From assembly GCA_963752695.1 (NCBI GenBank), contig CAVVZB010000004.1, positions 1-64,000 of the forward strand: a stretch of 64,000 nucleotides of DNA, in the 5' to 3' direction. The notes beneath the pieces are model-generated. The model did no database searches. It saw only the letters and a list, made by a program, of their open reading frames with translations, and had not been told where the DNA came from. Position 1 is the stretch's first letter; each line of letters opens with the position of its first letter. The DNA is from Bog-113 sp963752695 (GTDB taxonomy: Bacteria; Acidobacteriota; Terriglobia; Bryobacterales; Bryobacteraceae). A program made the position numbers and the translations under genes. Below are positions 24,814 through 33,715 of the stretch, one piece after another.

Positions 24814-25819
24814 CCGACGCCGCAAGCACCGACTGGCGAATGGCTTCCACCACCAGCTCCGGCTCGTCGAACATAATCCAATGCCCGCTGCGCTCGGCCA
24901 CGATATGCTGGCCAAGTTGCGCAGCGAGTGCGAGCGCCTCCCACTCCTGCTTTTGATCGTCACTGGCGTGGGCTGCGGAAAGGATGGTGATGGGGATAGA
25001 ACTCGGAATTGAGGCTTCCGCTACCGCGCGAGCGGCGGCGGGTAGAGCTTCCAAATAAGCCGCCATGGTGGCGAACGATCGGGGATCGGACCAATGCGAT
25101 CGAATGAGTGGCCAGAGTTCGCGCGGTAGCTTTTGAACCTCACCCACTAGACGCCCCATGACACTCGATCCATCGCCACTCGAGAGTTGCCCGATCAGAC
25201 GCGGGACGGCGCGCAATCCAGACGCGAGTAGCAGCAGGCAGACACGCACAACACCCATACGAGCGAACCAGACGCCACGCCGCGAAAGCCGGATGCCCAG
25301 AGTCAGTCTGCGGCGCGCGTCCTGGGTCATGTGCATCCATTCGGATGGGAGCACCGGATCGACCAGTACGAGTCCGGCAATTTCCTCCGGATACCAAGCC
25401 GCATACCCACGGGCGATCAGGCCCCCAAATGAGTGGGCCGCCATCACGATCGGGCGCGGAATGGCTGCGGCGACCAGCGCGCCACGCAGTTCTTCCACGA
25501 GGCTTCTGAGAACGACCGGCTCGTGCCGATGACTGCTCCAGCCGAGGCCCAACCGGTCGTAACTGCAAACTCGCGTGAATTTTGCAACCTCCGGCTGTAC
25601 CAGCGTCCAACTTAGACTCGAGGCCGCGATTCCGGACTCCAGCATCACTACGGGCGCTCCCGAGCCGGAGACGTTCAGGTGCAGGGATGAGCCATCGCCC
25701 GGGACAAGTTTGCCTGGAGCAGGAAAGCGGCGGCGATCCCACGCACGCGCCGCACGCTCATAAATGTACCCGGCCGCAACCACGCAGACGGTTGCGCGCA
25801 GGACCGTTCTAATCCGCAA
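24794..25819 (-). CDS. Alpha/beta-hydrolase with N-terminal membrane anchor
   Basis: A 341-residue protein. A TTG at 25819, two bases after the stop of the upstream gene and preceded by GGTGGCGG, is the most likely start; the frame is open further back over the neighbour. One N-terminal hydrophobic helix anchors it. The hydrolase core shows the nucleophile AHSFGG (Ser ~133), VLVDPVLPSEWM and the histidine in ERSGHWIMFDEPE. The fold matches lipase/haloperoxidase-type serine hydrolases. Substrate unknown. It is the last gene of a long minus-strand run. Confidence 0.85.
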   Translation of the reverse strand: MRIRTVLRATVCVVAAGYIYERAARAWDRRRFPAPGKLVPGDGSSLHLNVSGSGAPVVMLESGIAASSLSWTLVQPEVAKFTRVCSYDRLGLGWSSHRHEPVVLRSLVEELRGALVAAAIPRPIVMAAHSFGGLIARGYAAWYPEEIAGLVLVDPVLPSEWMHMTQDARRRLTLGIRLSRRGVWFARMGVVRVCLLLLASGLRAVPRLIGQLSSGDGSSVMGRLVGEVQKLPRELWPLIRSHWSDPRSFATMAAYLEALPAAARAVAEASIPSSIPITILSAAHASDDQKQEWEALALAAQLGQHIVAERSGHWIMFDEPELVVEAIRQSVLAASAKTASL

Positions 25820-25820
25820 C

Positions 25821-26534
25821 CTAATCCGCCACCAGAGACTCTCCGCGAAGAATGCGCCGCGTACGCGGCAAGCGTCCCTGGATTGCCAGCACGGCGGCAA
25901 AGCCCAGGACACCAACGAAAACGCCGAGCTTCAGCAAGTCAGCCCAGGGCGCATGCGGGAGTGTGATCCACAGCAAGCCGAGCACAGGCTGGGCGAAACA
26001 ACTGGCCCACACGGTGCCATAAAAATAGCGGCGTTCCACTCCTTCGCCTGCCGTGGAACGCCCCACCCGGGGAAGCAGGCCGCAGATGCCAAGCAGCGCA
26101 ACCACTGCGGCAATGGGGAAGTACGCCCAGGCGTAAAGTTGCTGCAACATCCACCGGTGCGTAAAGACAGCCACCACCAGGCCTGTCAAATTGATCAAGG
26201 TGAAATTTAGAGCGGCGTTCCACCCAAACGTGTAGCAGATCCTGCGGTATAGCGGATTCGGCCGATCCTCGGTGAACTTCAGGATGTACGGGGCCGGCTC
26301 CACTCCGGGCAGCTTGCCAAAAGCCCCCGCGGTCCCGGTTGCAATCAGGACCATCAGCAACCAAATCCAGGTTCGCGGACTGCCTCCGTGAGCGAAAAGA
26401 TCGAACGTCATGGAACCCGGCGAAATGAAGAATACCGCGATCCAGATCGGCCAATGCGCCAAGCGATAGTGGAACTTATTCCGGACGCGCAGCTTGCGTT
26501 CAACAGCATATTCAACACGTACGGAGTGGGTCAT
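25821..26534 (-). CDS. Polytopic membrane protein, unknown function
   Basis: A 237-residue protein with about six transmembrane helices, the first near residue 28 (WPIWIAVFFISPGSMTFDLF). No recognisable transport or catalytic motif; RRICYTFGWNAALNFTLINLTGLVV may be a family signature I do not know. It overlaps the upstream BNR gene by four bases and ends two bases before the hydrolase, so it is part of one operon. Confidence 0.7.
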   Translation of the reverse strand: MTHSVRVEYAVERKLRVRNKFHYRLAHWPIWIAVFFISPGSMTFDLFAHGGSPRTWIWLLMVLIATGTAGAFGKLPGVEPAPYILKFTEDRPNPLYRRICYTFGWNAALNFTLINLTGLVVAVFTHRWMLQQLYAWAYFPIAAVVALLGICGLLPRVGRSTAGEGVERRYFYGTVWASCFAQPVLGLLWITLPHAPWADLLKLGVFVGVLGFAAVLAIQGRLPRTRRILRGESLVAD

Positions 26535-27727
26535 CGCCGCTCAGTAAACGATTCGGAAGCTGCCGTCGGGAGCAGGAATGCCGCAATGACGCCCCATACC
26601 GGCACACCTTCAGCGCGGCCCGGCTTTCCCACCGGATTGCCCATCCGATCCATCACCTGCCACTCGGCGGAACCGCCCTTCTTCCAGCCCATGCCTTCGG
26701 TCCAGCCCAATAGAACCAAGCCATCTCGATTGACCGCCAACGCCGGATACTTGCGATTGACCCCGGTGCCGGAAGCCGCTGAGGGCGGGGCGATGATGCC
26801 GGTTCGAGGATCGATGTGAGTGTAGAGCACCTGCTTTTGTGTTTCCCAAGCCGCAAAGACCTGTCCGTTGCCATGTGTCGCATTTTGGGCAAACGCCTGG
26901 CTACTCATTACGCAGTAGCCGACCTCCCAAGGCGAGACCATCGTCGCCCGAAAACTCTTTCCGTGATCGGTCGAAGCCAGCAAATACATAGCGCGGTGGA
27001 CCTCGTTCGAGGCCCCCCGGAAGAGGGCAAACACGCCTTCCTGCGCGTCCACAAACGCATCCATGCCGCAGCAGCTGCAAACTCCGGTGGGCTGATCGAA
27101 AGCCATTCGCTCAGGAGCGAAGGTGCGCCCGTTGTCGGTCGAAGCCGCCAGCCATACACGGCGATTCGCTTCTTCCGTTTGACCCGGAACGGGGGCATGC
27201 CAGAACACGAACACATTGCCGAGCGCGTCCGCAGCCAACGCGCCCCCGCCGTCGATTCCAAAAGCCGTTTGGATCAGATTGCGCTGCGGCTCAAAAGTTT
27301 TGGCATGGGCCTCGAGACGCGCATAGAGCAGCGGCGCCTTGCCCGCAGGGTTCTGCATGGCGGCGAGGGTGGATCCGTTCCAGACGACATGGATGACGCC
27401 GTTCTTGCCCAATGCCAGACGCGCCCCGCGAATGTTACCCATAGCCACTGCGCTCCCCGGCTGGCTATTCACCTGGATCGGCGCGGAGAACCCAATCCCA
27501 CCGTTTTTAGAATGGATATAGAACAGATCGCCATGCGCGGGATCTCCGTTAAAGTAGACCAGGTAAACGGAACCGTCCGCGCCGGTGACCACTTGCGGTT
27601 GGATGCCTTCGCCGGGCACACGCAAAACCTGCACTGCAGGGGAAGCAGTGGCGATCGTGGACGACGCGCCCTGTATCGCGGCTACCAGCACGAGCGTGGC
27701 GAGAGACAGGGACGGGCTCACAGACAC
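26531..27727 (-). CDS. Secreted BNR/Asp-box (sialidase-like) propeller protein
   Basis: A 398-residue exported protein with a signal peptide (SLSLATLVLVAAIQGASS). Several Asp-box repeats are visible: STDNGRTFAPE, STDHGKSFRAT and a weaker SKNGGIGFSAP, marking a six-bladed sialidase-like propeller. The catalytic arginines and Tyr of true sialidases cannot be confirmed by eye, so enzyme activity is not claimed. A CSCCGMD segment near residue 200 gives a vicinal cysteine pair. The GTG start overlaps the upstream hydrolase by 10 bases. Confidence 0.75.
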   Translation of the reverse strand: MSVSPSLSLATLVLVAAIQGASSTIATASPAVQVLRVPGEGIQPQVVTGADGSVYLVYFNGDPAHGDLFYIHSKNGGIGFSAPIQVNSQPGSAVAMGNIRGARLALGKNGVIHVVWNGSTLAAMQNPAGKAPLLYARLEAHAKTFEPQRNLIQTAFGIDGGGALAADALGNVFVFWHAPVPGQTEEANRRVWLAASTDNGRTFAPERMAFDQPTGVCSCCGMDAFVDAQEGVFALFRGASNEVHRAMYLLASTDHGKSFRATMVSPWEVGYCVMSSQAFAQNATHGNGQVFAAWETQKQVLYTHIDPRTGIIAPPSAASGTGVNRKYPALAVNRDGLVLLGWTEGMGWKKGGSAEWQVMDRMGNPVGKPGRAEGVPVWGVIAAFLLPTAASESFTERR

Positions 27728-28341
27728 GCTCCTACCGCTGCTTCCAAACCGTCCAGGTTACCTGCAAAGAAGTGATCCTGCGCTTCAATCCAAACCAACT
27801 TCTTCGGTTCGCCGAAACCCTGAAACCATTCCTCCAAAGTCGCGCGCGGGGCGAACTCATCCTGGGTGCTGGAGATGAATACCTTGGGGACGGGACAGGT
27901 CGCAAGAAAAGGAAACGTTTCTCGTACGGTTGGGAAACCGACGGCAATCATAAGAGTGGGCGCAGGACCGGCACATCCCAGCCGTAAGATGATCCGCGAC
28001 CCGAACGAGAAACCGGCAAGTAAGTAGGGTAAGTCCGGATATCGCGCGCGGAGCCACGCCAGAGCGGCCCGGGCGTCTTCTAACTCACCAACGCCATGGT
28101 CATGTTGGCCCTCGCTCTTGCCCACCCCGCGGAAATTAAACCGCAGTACCGCACGGCCGGACAGCCGCAGAGCTTTTGCCGTGCGATGCACCACCTTGTT
28201 ATGCATCGTCCCGCCCCCAAGCGGGTGGGGATGACAAACCAAACAGACTCCAACTGGCGCCGCCCCTTCGGGTTCTTCGAGCAAGGCTTCCAACTGCCCG
28301 GCTGGACCATCAATCAGGTGCGACTCGATCCGGCGGCCCAC
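27718..28341 (-). CDS. Alpha/beta-hydrolase, COG2945 type
   Basis: A 207-residue soluble hydrolase. The HPHPLGGGTMHNKVV block near residue 38 is the hallmark of this small group. The nucleophile is in GFSFGS, the acid in STQDEFAP and the histidine in DHFFAG. A GTG start directly follows the TAA of yajQ (TAAGTG). The natural substrate is unknown in the family as a whole. Confidence 0.87.
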   Translation of the reverse strand: MGRRIESHLIDGPAGQLEALLEEPEGAAPVGVCLVCHPHPLGGGTMHNKVVHRTAKALRLSGRAVLRFNFRGVGKSEGQHDHGVGELEDARAALAWLRARYPDLPYLLAGFSFGSRIILRLGCAGPAPTLMIAVGFPTVRETFPFLATCPVPKVFISSTQDEFAPRATLEEWFQGFGEPKKLVWIEAQDHFFAGNLDGLEAAVGACL

Positions 28342-28842
28342 TTAGTTGGTCCGGAAGTTGGTGAACTGCAGGTCGATACCGAAATCGCCGCCCTTGAGTA
28401 AGGCAATAGCTTGCTGCAGGGTATCCCGATCTTTACTGCTGACACGAACCAGGTCGCCATTAATCGCGGCTTGCACTTTCAACTTACTATCTTTAATTTT
28501 CTTGACGATGTCTTTTGCCTTCTCACTCGCAATGCCTTGTTGCAGAGTAATGTCTTGCTTAACGCTAGACCCCGTCGCCGGAATGATCTTCCCGTACTCC
28601 AGATTCTTGATCGGCACATTGCGCTTAATGAGCTTGGCTCGGAGGATCTCAATGACCGCGGTGAGCTTATACTCATCCGCGCTCGCCAGTTCGATCTTCT
28701 TGTCTTTCTCATTGAGTTCGATCGAAGACTTGGAGTCTTTCAAGTCATAGCGAGTGATTACTTCCTTGAGCGCCTGCTGGATGGCGTTCTTCACTTCGGG
28801 CATGTCGATTTCCGACACAACGTCGAAACTGTTATCTGGCAT
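28342..28842 (-). CDS. YajQ-family nucleotide-binding protein
   Basis: A 166-residue cytoplasmic protein of two ferredoxin-like domains. It begins NSFDVVSEIDMPEVKNAIQQALKEVITRYDLK and contains KQDITLQQGIASEKAKDIVKKIKD and the C-terminal KGGDFGIDLQFTNFR, all standard for YajQ. Members in Xanthomonas bind cyclic di-GMP. It sits between a response regulator and a hydrolase in the long minus-strand run. Confidence 0.95.
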   Translation of the reverse strand: MPDNSFDVVSEIDMPEVKNAIQQALKEVITRYDLKDSKSSIELNEKDKKIELASADEYKLTAVIEILRAKLIKRNVPIKNLEYGKIIPATGSSVKQDITLQQGIASEKAKDIVKKIKDSKLKVQAAINGDLVRVSSKDRDTLQQAIALLKGGDFGIDLQFTNFRTN

Positions 28843-28880
28843 ATAAGAAGAGTATCGTAAGCGTAGAAATGCGGGCCGGG

Positions 28881-29444
28881 TTAGCGGCGCGCGGTGAGGG
28901 CCGCGAGTACGCGTTCGGTAACGCGGTCAATGAGCAGTTCGAGCGCTTCGTCGAGAGCGAGCGTAACGGCGGCGCGGACCTGTTCGGGATCGAGAACAAC
29001 AACCGCGCGAGAGGGACGAAGCACGCGTTCCGCCGCATCGGAGCGATCGGTAACCGTACCGGTGCCGGTAGAAGGGGCGGCGATCGGGGCAAAACGCGCG
29101 GCAATCTCGACCAAAGCCCCGGCTTCGAAGGGCTTCCGCAGCAAGCCATCGGCTTTGACGCGCGCGACTGCCTGATCGTCGATAAACTCAAGAGCTCCCA
29201 CCGTAAGAACCACGCGGGTACCACGCAATTCAGCGCTGGAACGGACGTGCTCACAAATGGCCAACCCGGAGAAGCCTTTCAGTCCGATGTCAGCTAAAAT
29301 TAACTGCGGCTTCACGTCCTGAAGCCGCAGCATGGCGGTCTCGCCATCGGAAACCGTGATCACCCGATAGCCTTCTTCGCGCAGGATGCGTTCCCCCATG
29401 CGCTGGGCGTGGGGACTATGTTCGGCCAGCAGTATCCCGGTCAT
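28881..29444 (-). CDS. Response regulator with helical C-terminal extension
   Basis: A 187-residue protein. Residues 1-120 form a receiver domain with phosphoacceptor D52 (LILADIGLKG) and the conserved lysine in LLRKPF. The C-terminal 65 residues lack a DNA-binding motif: a linker rich in Thr, Gly and Ala, then an amphipathic helix (LDEALELLIDRVTERVLAAL). Such regulators act by protein contact. It overlaps the BamD-like gene by four bases, so the two are translated together. Confidence 0.85.
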   Translation of the reverse strand: MTGILLAEHSPHAQRMGERILREEGYRVITVSDGETAMLRLQDVKPQLILADIGLKGFSGLAICEHVRSSAELRGTRVVLTVGALEFIDDQAVARVKADGLLRKPFEAGALVEIAARFAPIAAPSTGTGTVTDRSDAAERVLRPSRAVVVLDPEQVRAAVTLALDEALELLIDRVTERVLAALTARR

Positions 29445-30871
29445 TGCGGAATGGCGGGAGTTCCGTTGGGAGACGGCGGTGTTGGGATTCCAGAAGCCGG
29501 GGCGACCGCGCCGTCTTTCGGAAGGGTGGTCAGATCCTTGGCCTGCGCGGCATCCTTCGCGGCGGCAGTTTGCTTCTGCTGTTTTTCTAGTTGCTTCAAC
29601 CGGAATTTGCGCTGTTTCTTGGTCTCGATAAAAGGGTGATTGGTGGGCGGCGGCGCGTTGACTGGAACTGCCGCGGTTGTCCCGGAAACTCCCGTGGGGG
29701 ATGTGCCCGCGGCAGTACCTGTGGCCGTACCCGGTGAGCTAGTACCTATGGCGCTCGCAGCGGAACCTGCCGCTCCGGTGCGTGCTTCAGGCCGGCTATC
29801 GATCTCACTGGTGTTCGCGACCCCAGCTGCGGTGACATCGTTGCCACCCGTGATCCCGGAACCTGCCGGAGCGCTATCCGGAACCACAGCCGGAACGCTG
29901 ACCGGCGTAGGCGGCGCCATCAGCGTCATTGCAGGTGCGCCGTTTTTGGCGGCCAGATGCGCGTCGGGTCCACGCCTCAAAATGTCGGTGGCGCGGCTCA
30001 TCATGCTGGGGTTCTTGGTAGCTTCGCGATCGTACTTCATTCGCTCGTAGGCAGCGGGATCGGCGGGAGGAATGGGCTTCTTCATGGCCGTAAGCCGATC
30101 TTTGGCCTCATCGACGTGATCGCTCAGCGGGTAATCTTTCACGATCTTTGCAAGCGCGGCAGCTTGCTGGTCCTCGAAGCGATCGCCCATACGTTTGTAG
30201 GAATCGGCTTCCAGCCAGAGCGCGTCGTCGGCCGCGCTGAATAGCGGAAACTGCTGAGCCACAAACGACAGCCGGGCTTCAGCCGCCGGAAATGCCCCGC
30301 GATTGTGATAGAACGCCCCCGTGCGGTATTCCTTAGCGGCCAGCACTTCCTGGACGTTGCGCAGCATCTGGGTCGCCTGCGCGGTGTACCGGCTGTTGGG
30401 GTAAGCGGTTACCATCTGCGTGCATTCGTCTTCGGCGCGCAAAGCTTGGGTGTTGTCGCGATCCACCTTCTCCATCTGCTTGTAGTGGATCTGGCAAACC
30501 CGCCATTGCGATTCGGCCGATTCTTCCATGTTGGGGTAGAAAAGCTCGAAGTCTTTGTACTCGGCTTCCGCCTGCGCCAGACCGTGCGCGCCGCCCTCCC
30601 GATACCAGCTATCGGCGATTGCCAGTTTGGCCTTGGCTAAGAACTCGCTCGAATCGTAGGTATTAATCAGGGTGTTGAGCGTGAGGCGCGCGACTTCATA
30701 ACGGCCGTGCTCAATGTCGTCAATAGCGCGATCGAACAGGACCTTATCCGGCTGTAGCGTGTCTTTACTGATCGGATTCTCGTACTTTTTGCGCTTGAAG
30801 CTGCATCCGCTGCTGAGAACCATAGCGGAGAGCGCCGCGAAGAGAACGAGAGACTTTCGTGAATTCAACAT
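29441..30871 (-). CDS. BamD/YfiO-like outer-membrane assembly lipoprotein
   Basis: A 476-residue lipoprotein: signal peptide with lipobox LSSGC (Cys23), then TPR-like repeats (residues ~40-270) such as DDIEHGRYEVARLTLNTLINTYDSSEFLAKAKLAIADSWY in overlapping segments, as in BamD. BamD helps BamA insert outer-membrane beta-barrels. Unlike the ~245-residue E. coli protein, it has a long C-terminal tail of about 180 residues rich in Ala, Thr, Gly and Pro, ending in a basic KKQRKFRLKQLEKQQKQ helix and a second Pro-rich segment. Confidence 0.82.
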   Translation of the reverse strand: MLNSRKSLVLFAALSAMVLSSGCSFKRKKYENPISKDTLQPDKVLFDRAIDDIEHGRYEVARLTLNTLINTYDSSEFLAKAKLAIADSWYREGGAHGLAQAEAEYKDFELFYPNMEESAESQWRVCQIHYKQMEKVDRDNTQALRAEDECTQMVTAYPNSRYTAQATQMLRNVQEVLAAKEYRTGAFYHNRGAFPAAEARLSFVAQQFPLFSAADDALWLEADSYKRMGDRFEDQQAAALAKIVKDYPLSDHVDEAKDRLTAMKKPIPPADPAAYERMKYDREATKNPSMMSRATDILRRGPDAHLAAKNGAPAMTLMAPPTPVSVPAVVPDSAPAGSGITGGNDVTAAGVANTSEIDSRPEARTGAAGSAASAIGTSSPGTATGTAAGTSPTGVSGTTAAVPVNAPPPTNHPFIETKKQRKFRLKQLEKQQKQTAAAKDAAQAKDLTTLPKDGAVAPASGIPTPPSPNGTPAIPQ

Positions 30872-30962
30872 TCAATTTTGCCTTGGAGCTTACGTGCGGT
30901 AGCGGCAATCGTCTGGCCACCACATAAGCGCTTTGAAATGAGACTCGGCATTCGCTTTCTGA

Positions 30963-31634
30963 TTAGACTTTTACAAGCCTGGACGCCGCGGCCGCCTGTT
31001 GTAATTGTTTCACGGCTGCACCCGCGTCGGCACTTTGAAAGACCGACGACCCAGCTACCAGCCAATTGCACCCGGCAGCGGCAATGTCAGCCGCGTTATG
31101 GACCGATACTCCGCCATCGATCTCGATCTTGAACCCATAACCGCGCTCCTGACGCATGCGGTCCAGCCGGCGAATTTTGTCGAGCGCCCGGGGGATAAAC
31201 TTTTGCCCACCGAAGCCGGGGTTCACACTCATGACGAGCACATAATCGACAAAGTCGAGAATATTTTCAATTGCTTCCAGAGGCGTAGCGGGATTCACGG
31301 CGACACCCGCGCCTGCGCCTTGTTCCTGAATTGCGTGCAGGGTGCGATCCAGATTGCGAGCCACTTCGGCGTGTACAGTGACCTGATCGGCCCCGGCCTC
31401 GATGAAAAATGGCGCGAACCGATCGGGATCTTCAATCATCAGGTGCAAATCGAAACGTAAGCGGCTGATTTTACGGACCGAAGCCACCAGCGGGGGCCCC
31501 ATGGTCAGGTTCGGCACGAAGTGGCCGTCCATGATGTCGATGTGCAGCATCGAAACCGACGGTTCGACGCGCGCGATTTCTTCACCTAACCGCGCAAAAT
31601 CGGCGGCCAGGATGGAAGGGATTATCTCAACCAT
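30963..31634 (-). CDS. rpe: Ribulose-phosphate 3-epimerase
   Basis: A 223-residue TIM-barrel enzyme of the pentose phosphate pathway. Conserved blocks are IIPSILAADFARLGEE, MLHIDIMDGHFVPN (metal-binding His and Asp), DYVLVMSVNPGFGGQKFI and EIDGGV. It follows rsmB at 41 bases; this gene pair is common in the phylum. The gene is standard in length. Confidence 0.96.
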   Translation of the reverse strand: MVEIIPSILAADFARLGEEIARVEPSVSMLHIDIMDGHFVPNLTMGPPLVASVRKISRLRFDLHLMIEDPDRFAPFFIEAGADQVTVHAEVARNLDRTLHAIQEQGAGAGVAVNPATPLEAIENILDFVDYVLVMSVNPGFGGQKFIPRALDKIRRLDRMRQERGYGFKIEIDGGVSVHNAADIAAAGCNWLVAGSSVFQSADAGAAVKQLQQAAAASRLVKV

Positions 31635-31675
31635 ACAGGCTCAACCATACAGCTCAAACATTCGGGGGATACGCA

Positions 31676-32812
31676 TCAGCGTAGCACGGCGGCATAGAAG
31701 CCATCGCCCGGATCGCGGCCCGGCAGGCGGCGGATTTCCCGCTCGATGCGACCGCTCGCTACGGCGCGAACCACGTTTTCATTTTCTTCGGGCTCCAGTG
31801 AGCAGGTGGAATAGACCAGGCGCCCCCGAGGCGCCAGGCAAGCGAGGGCGTGTGTGAGGATGGCGATCTGGCGTTCGGCAAAGCGCGCCAATTCGTCCGG
31901 AGCGAGCCGCCATTTGATCTCGGGATTGTGGGCGAGCGTGCCAGTCCCCGAGCAAGGCGCGTCCACTAGAATCGCGTCAAAAACCGGCGGGAAGGGAAGC
32001 GGCTGGGTGGCGTCGACAACCGCGAGCGGGAGTTCGAGAGTTTTCAAGCCTTTGAGCCTTGGGAACGAAAGGTCGGCAGCGACGATCCGGGCGGTACGCT
32101 CGCGCGCCTGGCGAGTCTTGTTGCCGGGGGCGGCGCAGAGATCGAGAAACCGCTGCCCGGGCATGAGTTTCAGGAGCGGGACGATAGCCTGGGAACCGAT
32201 GTCCTGGACGCGATAGCGCGGATCGGGGGTAGTGACCTCCCAGCAGCCGAAAACGGCCGTGGCGCGCGCTCCATCGGGCGGCGGCGCGGATTCGGGAACG
32301 TGCTGATACAGCTTCGGCACCCGCAGGCTCGCCCGGGCAATTGCGAGCGCGTCTTCGAACCCGAAGTCCTGAACCCATTTATCGAGAAGCCATGTGGGGA
32401 CTGCGCGCTCATCGGGAATCGGAACATCGTTGCCCGTCACTTTGCGAAGCACGGCGTTGGCGAACCCGACTGCCGAGAGTTTGCGGCGCGCTCGGATCAG
32501 GTTCAGGCTATCGTTGACGGCGGCATAAGGTGGGATGCGGTCCAGAAAGCGGATTTGATAGATCGCCATCCGGATCGCAATCGCAACCTCGGGGTCGACC
32601 TGATGGATGCGGCGGCTGGAATAGTGCTCAATCAGGAAGTCCAACTGACCCTGGCGGCGAAGCACACCCAGCGTAATTTCCGCAGCCAATCCAGCGTCTC
32701 GCGACTCCAGTCGCGCCGTGCGTTCCATTAGCAGATCGCTCGCGTACTCTCCGGCCGCAACGCGCAGCAAGATATCAAAGGCGGTACTGCGGGCTATGGC
32801 GGGTTTCGGCAA
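31676..32812 (-). CDS. rsmB: 16S rRNA m5C methyltransferase, RsmB type
   Basis: A protein of about 378 residues with an N-terminal NusB-like RNA-binding domain (TAFDILLRVAAGEYASDLLMER) and a C-terminal SAM methyltransferase. The two catalytic cysteines are in DAPCSGTGTLAHNPEI (motif IV) and YSTCSLEPEENE (motif VI), and the SAM loop is FLDLCAAPGNKT. It methylates C967 of 16S rRNA in E. coli. Start uncertain: TTG at 32812 gives a family-like N-terminus; a TTG at 32869 adds 19 residues and would leave only 19 bases before the divergent ttcA-like gene. Confidence 0.92.
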   Translation of the reverse strand: MPKPAIARSTAFDILLRVAAGEYASDLLMERTARLESRDAGLAAEITLGVLRRQGQLDFLIEHYSSRRIHQVDPEVAIAIRMAIYQIRFLDRIPPYAAVNDSLNLIRARRKLSAVGFANAVLRKVTGNDVPIPDERAVPTWLLDKWVQDFGFEDALAIARASLRVPKLYQHVPESAPPPDGARATAVFGCWEVTTPDPRYRVQDIGSQAIVPLLKLMPGQRFLDLCAAPGNKTRQARERTARIVAADLSFPRLKGLKTLELPLAVVDATQPLPFPPVFDAILVDAPCSGTGTLAHNPEIKWRLAPDELARFAERQIAILTHALACLAPRGRLVYSTCSLEPEENENVVRAVASGRIEREIRRLPGRDPGDGFYAAVLR

Positions 32813-32888
32813 AATGGCTTGATTTCTACTATAAGAGGCCCGGCTACGAGAGGCTTCGCCGTTTGACAATCACGTGTGACAATCAGGC

Positions 32889-33662
32889 GTGGACCTGGAA
32901 AAAACACTGCTGCGCAAGGTCGGCGAGGCGATCGAGAAGTTCCGGATGATCCGCGAGGGCGACCGCGTGGCGGTGGCGGTGTCGGGCGGCAAGGACTCGA
33001 TGACACTCCTCGAAGCTCTGCTCTTGCTGCAGAAGCGGGCACCCATCCATTTCTCGGTTTGCGCGTTCACCGTGGAACAAGGTAAGTTTCTGCGTCCGTT
33101 CGAGCCCATTGGCGACTACCTGCGTGCGCGCGGCGTCGAATGGACCTACTTCCGCGATAACCCTTCGATTCGCCTGATTGACGAGCAGCCTGGGCACGGG
33201 TGCGACGTTTGCAGCCGCTTCCGGCGCCGTGCGGTGTATGAGATCGCGCGCGGTCTGCGGGCGAACGTGATCGCCTTCGGGCATACGGCGGATGACTTTT
33301 GTGAATCGCTATTTCGCAACGCCATGTTCACGGGCCGCTTGAGCGCGCTGCCAGCGGTGACGCATTCGCGGGAGCGGGATTTCCGGTTGATCCGGCCGCT
33401 GGTTTTCGTGCCCGAGTCGGTAACGCGGGCGTATGCGGAATCGCGGGGTATCCCGGTCATTCCGTGCGGCTGTTCCCATAAGACCGGGACGGTGCGGCGA
33501 AGCATCCGGGATATCTTCGCGGAGTGGGAAGTCGACCATCCGCATCTGAAAGACAATCTGCTCGCGGCGATGGGGAATATCGACCCCTCGCGTTTGCTGG
33601 ACGCGCGGTATTTGGATCTGGAATCGGCGGCCGAAGCCGAGCTCTTCCCGATCTTAGCGTAG
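32889..33662 (+). CDS. TtcA-like tRNA thiolation PP-loop ATPase
   Basis: A 257-residue enzyme with the PP-loop SGGKDS (residues 32-37), a CxxC pair (C105, C108) and a second cysteine pair in PCGCSHK (C193, C195). In E. coli TtcA such a PP-loop plus iron-sulfur cysteines carry out 2-thiolation of cytidine 32 in tRNA. The C-terminal motif is changed (CGC instead of CxxC), so either C193 or C195 may act. GTG start. It is divergent from rsmB. Confidence 0.87.
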   Translation: MDLEKTLLRKVGEAIEKFRMIREGDRVAVAVSGGKDSMTLLEALLLLQKRAPIHFSVCAFTVEQGKFLRPFEPIGDYLRARGVEWTYFRDNPSIRLIDEQPGHGCDVCSRFRRRAVYEIARGLRANVIAFGHTADDFCESLFRNAMFTGRLSALPAVTHSRERDFRLIRPLVFVPESVTRAYAESRGIPVIPCGCSHKTGTVRRSIRDIFAEWEVDHPHLKDNLLAAMGNIDPSRLLDARYLDLESAAEAELFPILA

Positions 33663-33715
33663 CTAACTGCCCGGGTTCGACCCGGCGCAAGCAAGCCTGT
33701 GAGAGAGTGGTTCTC

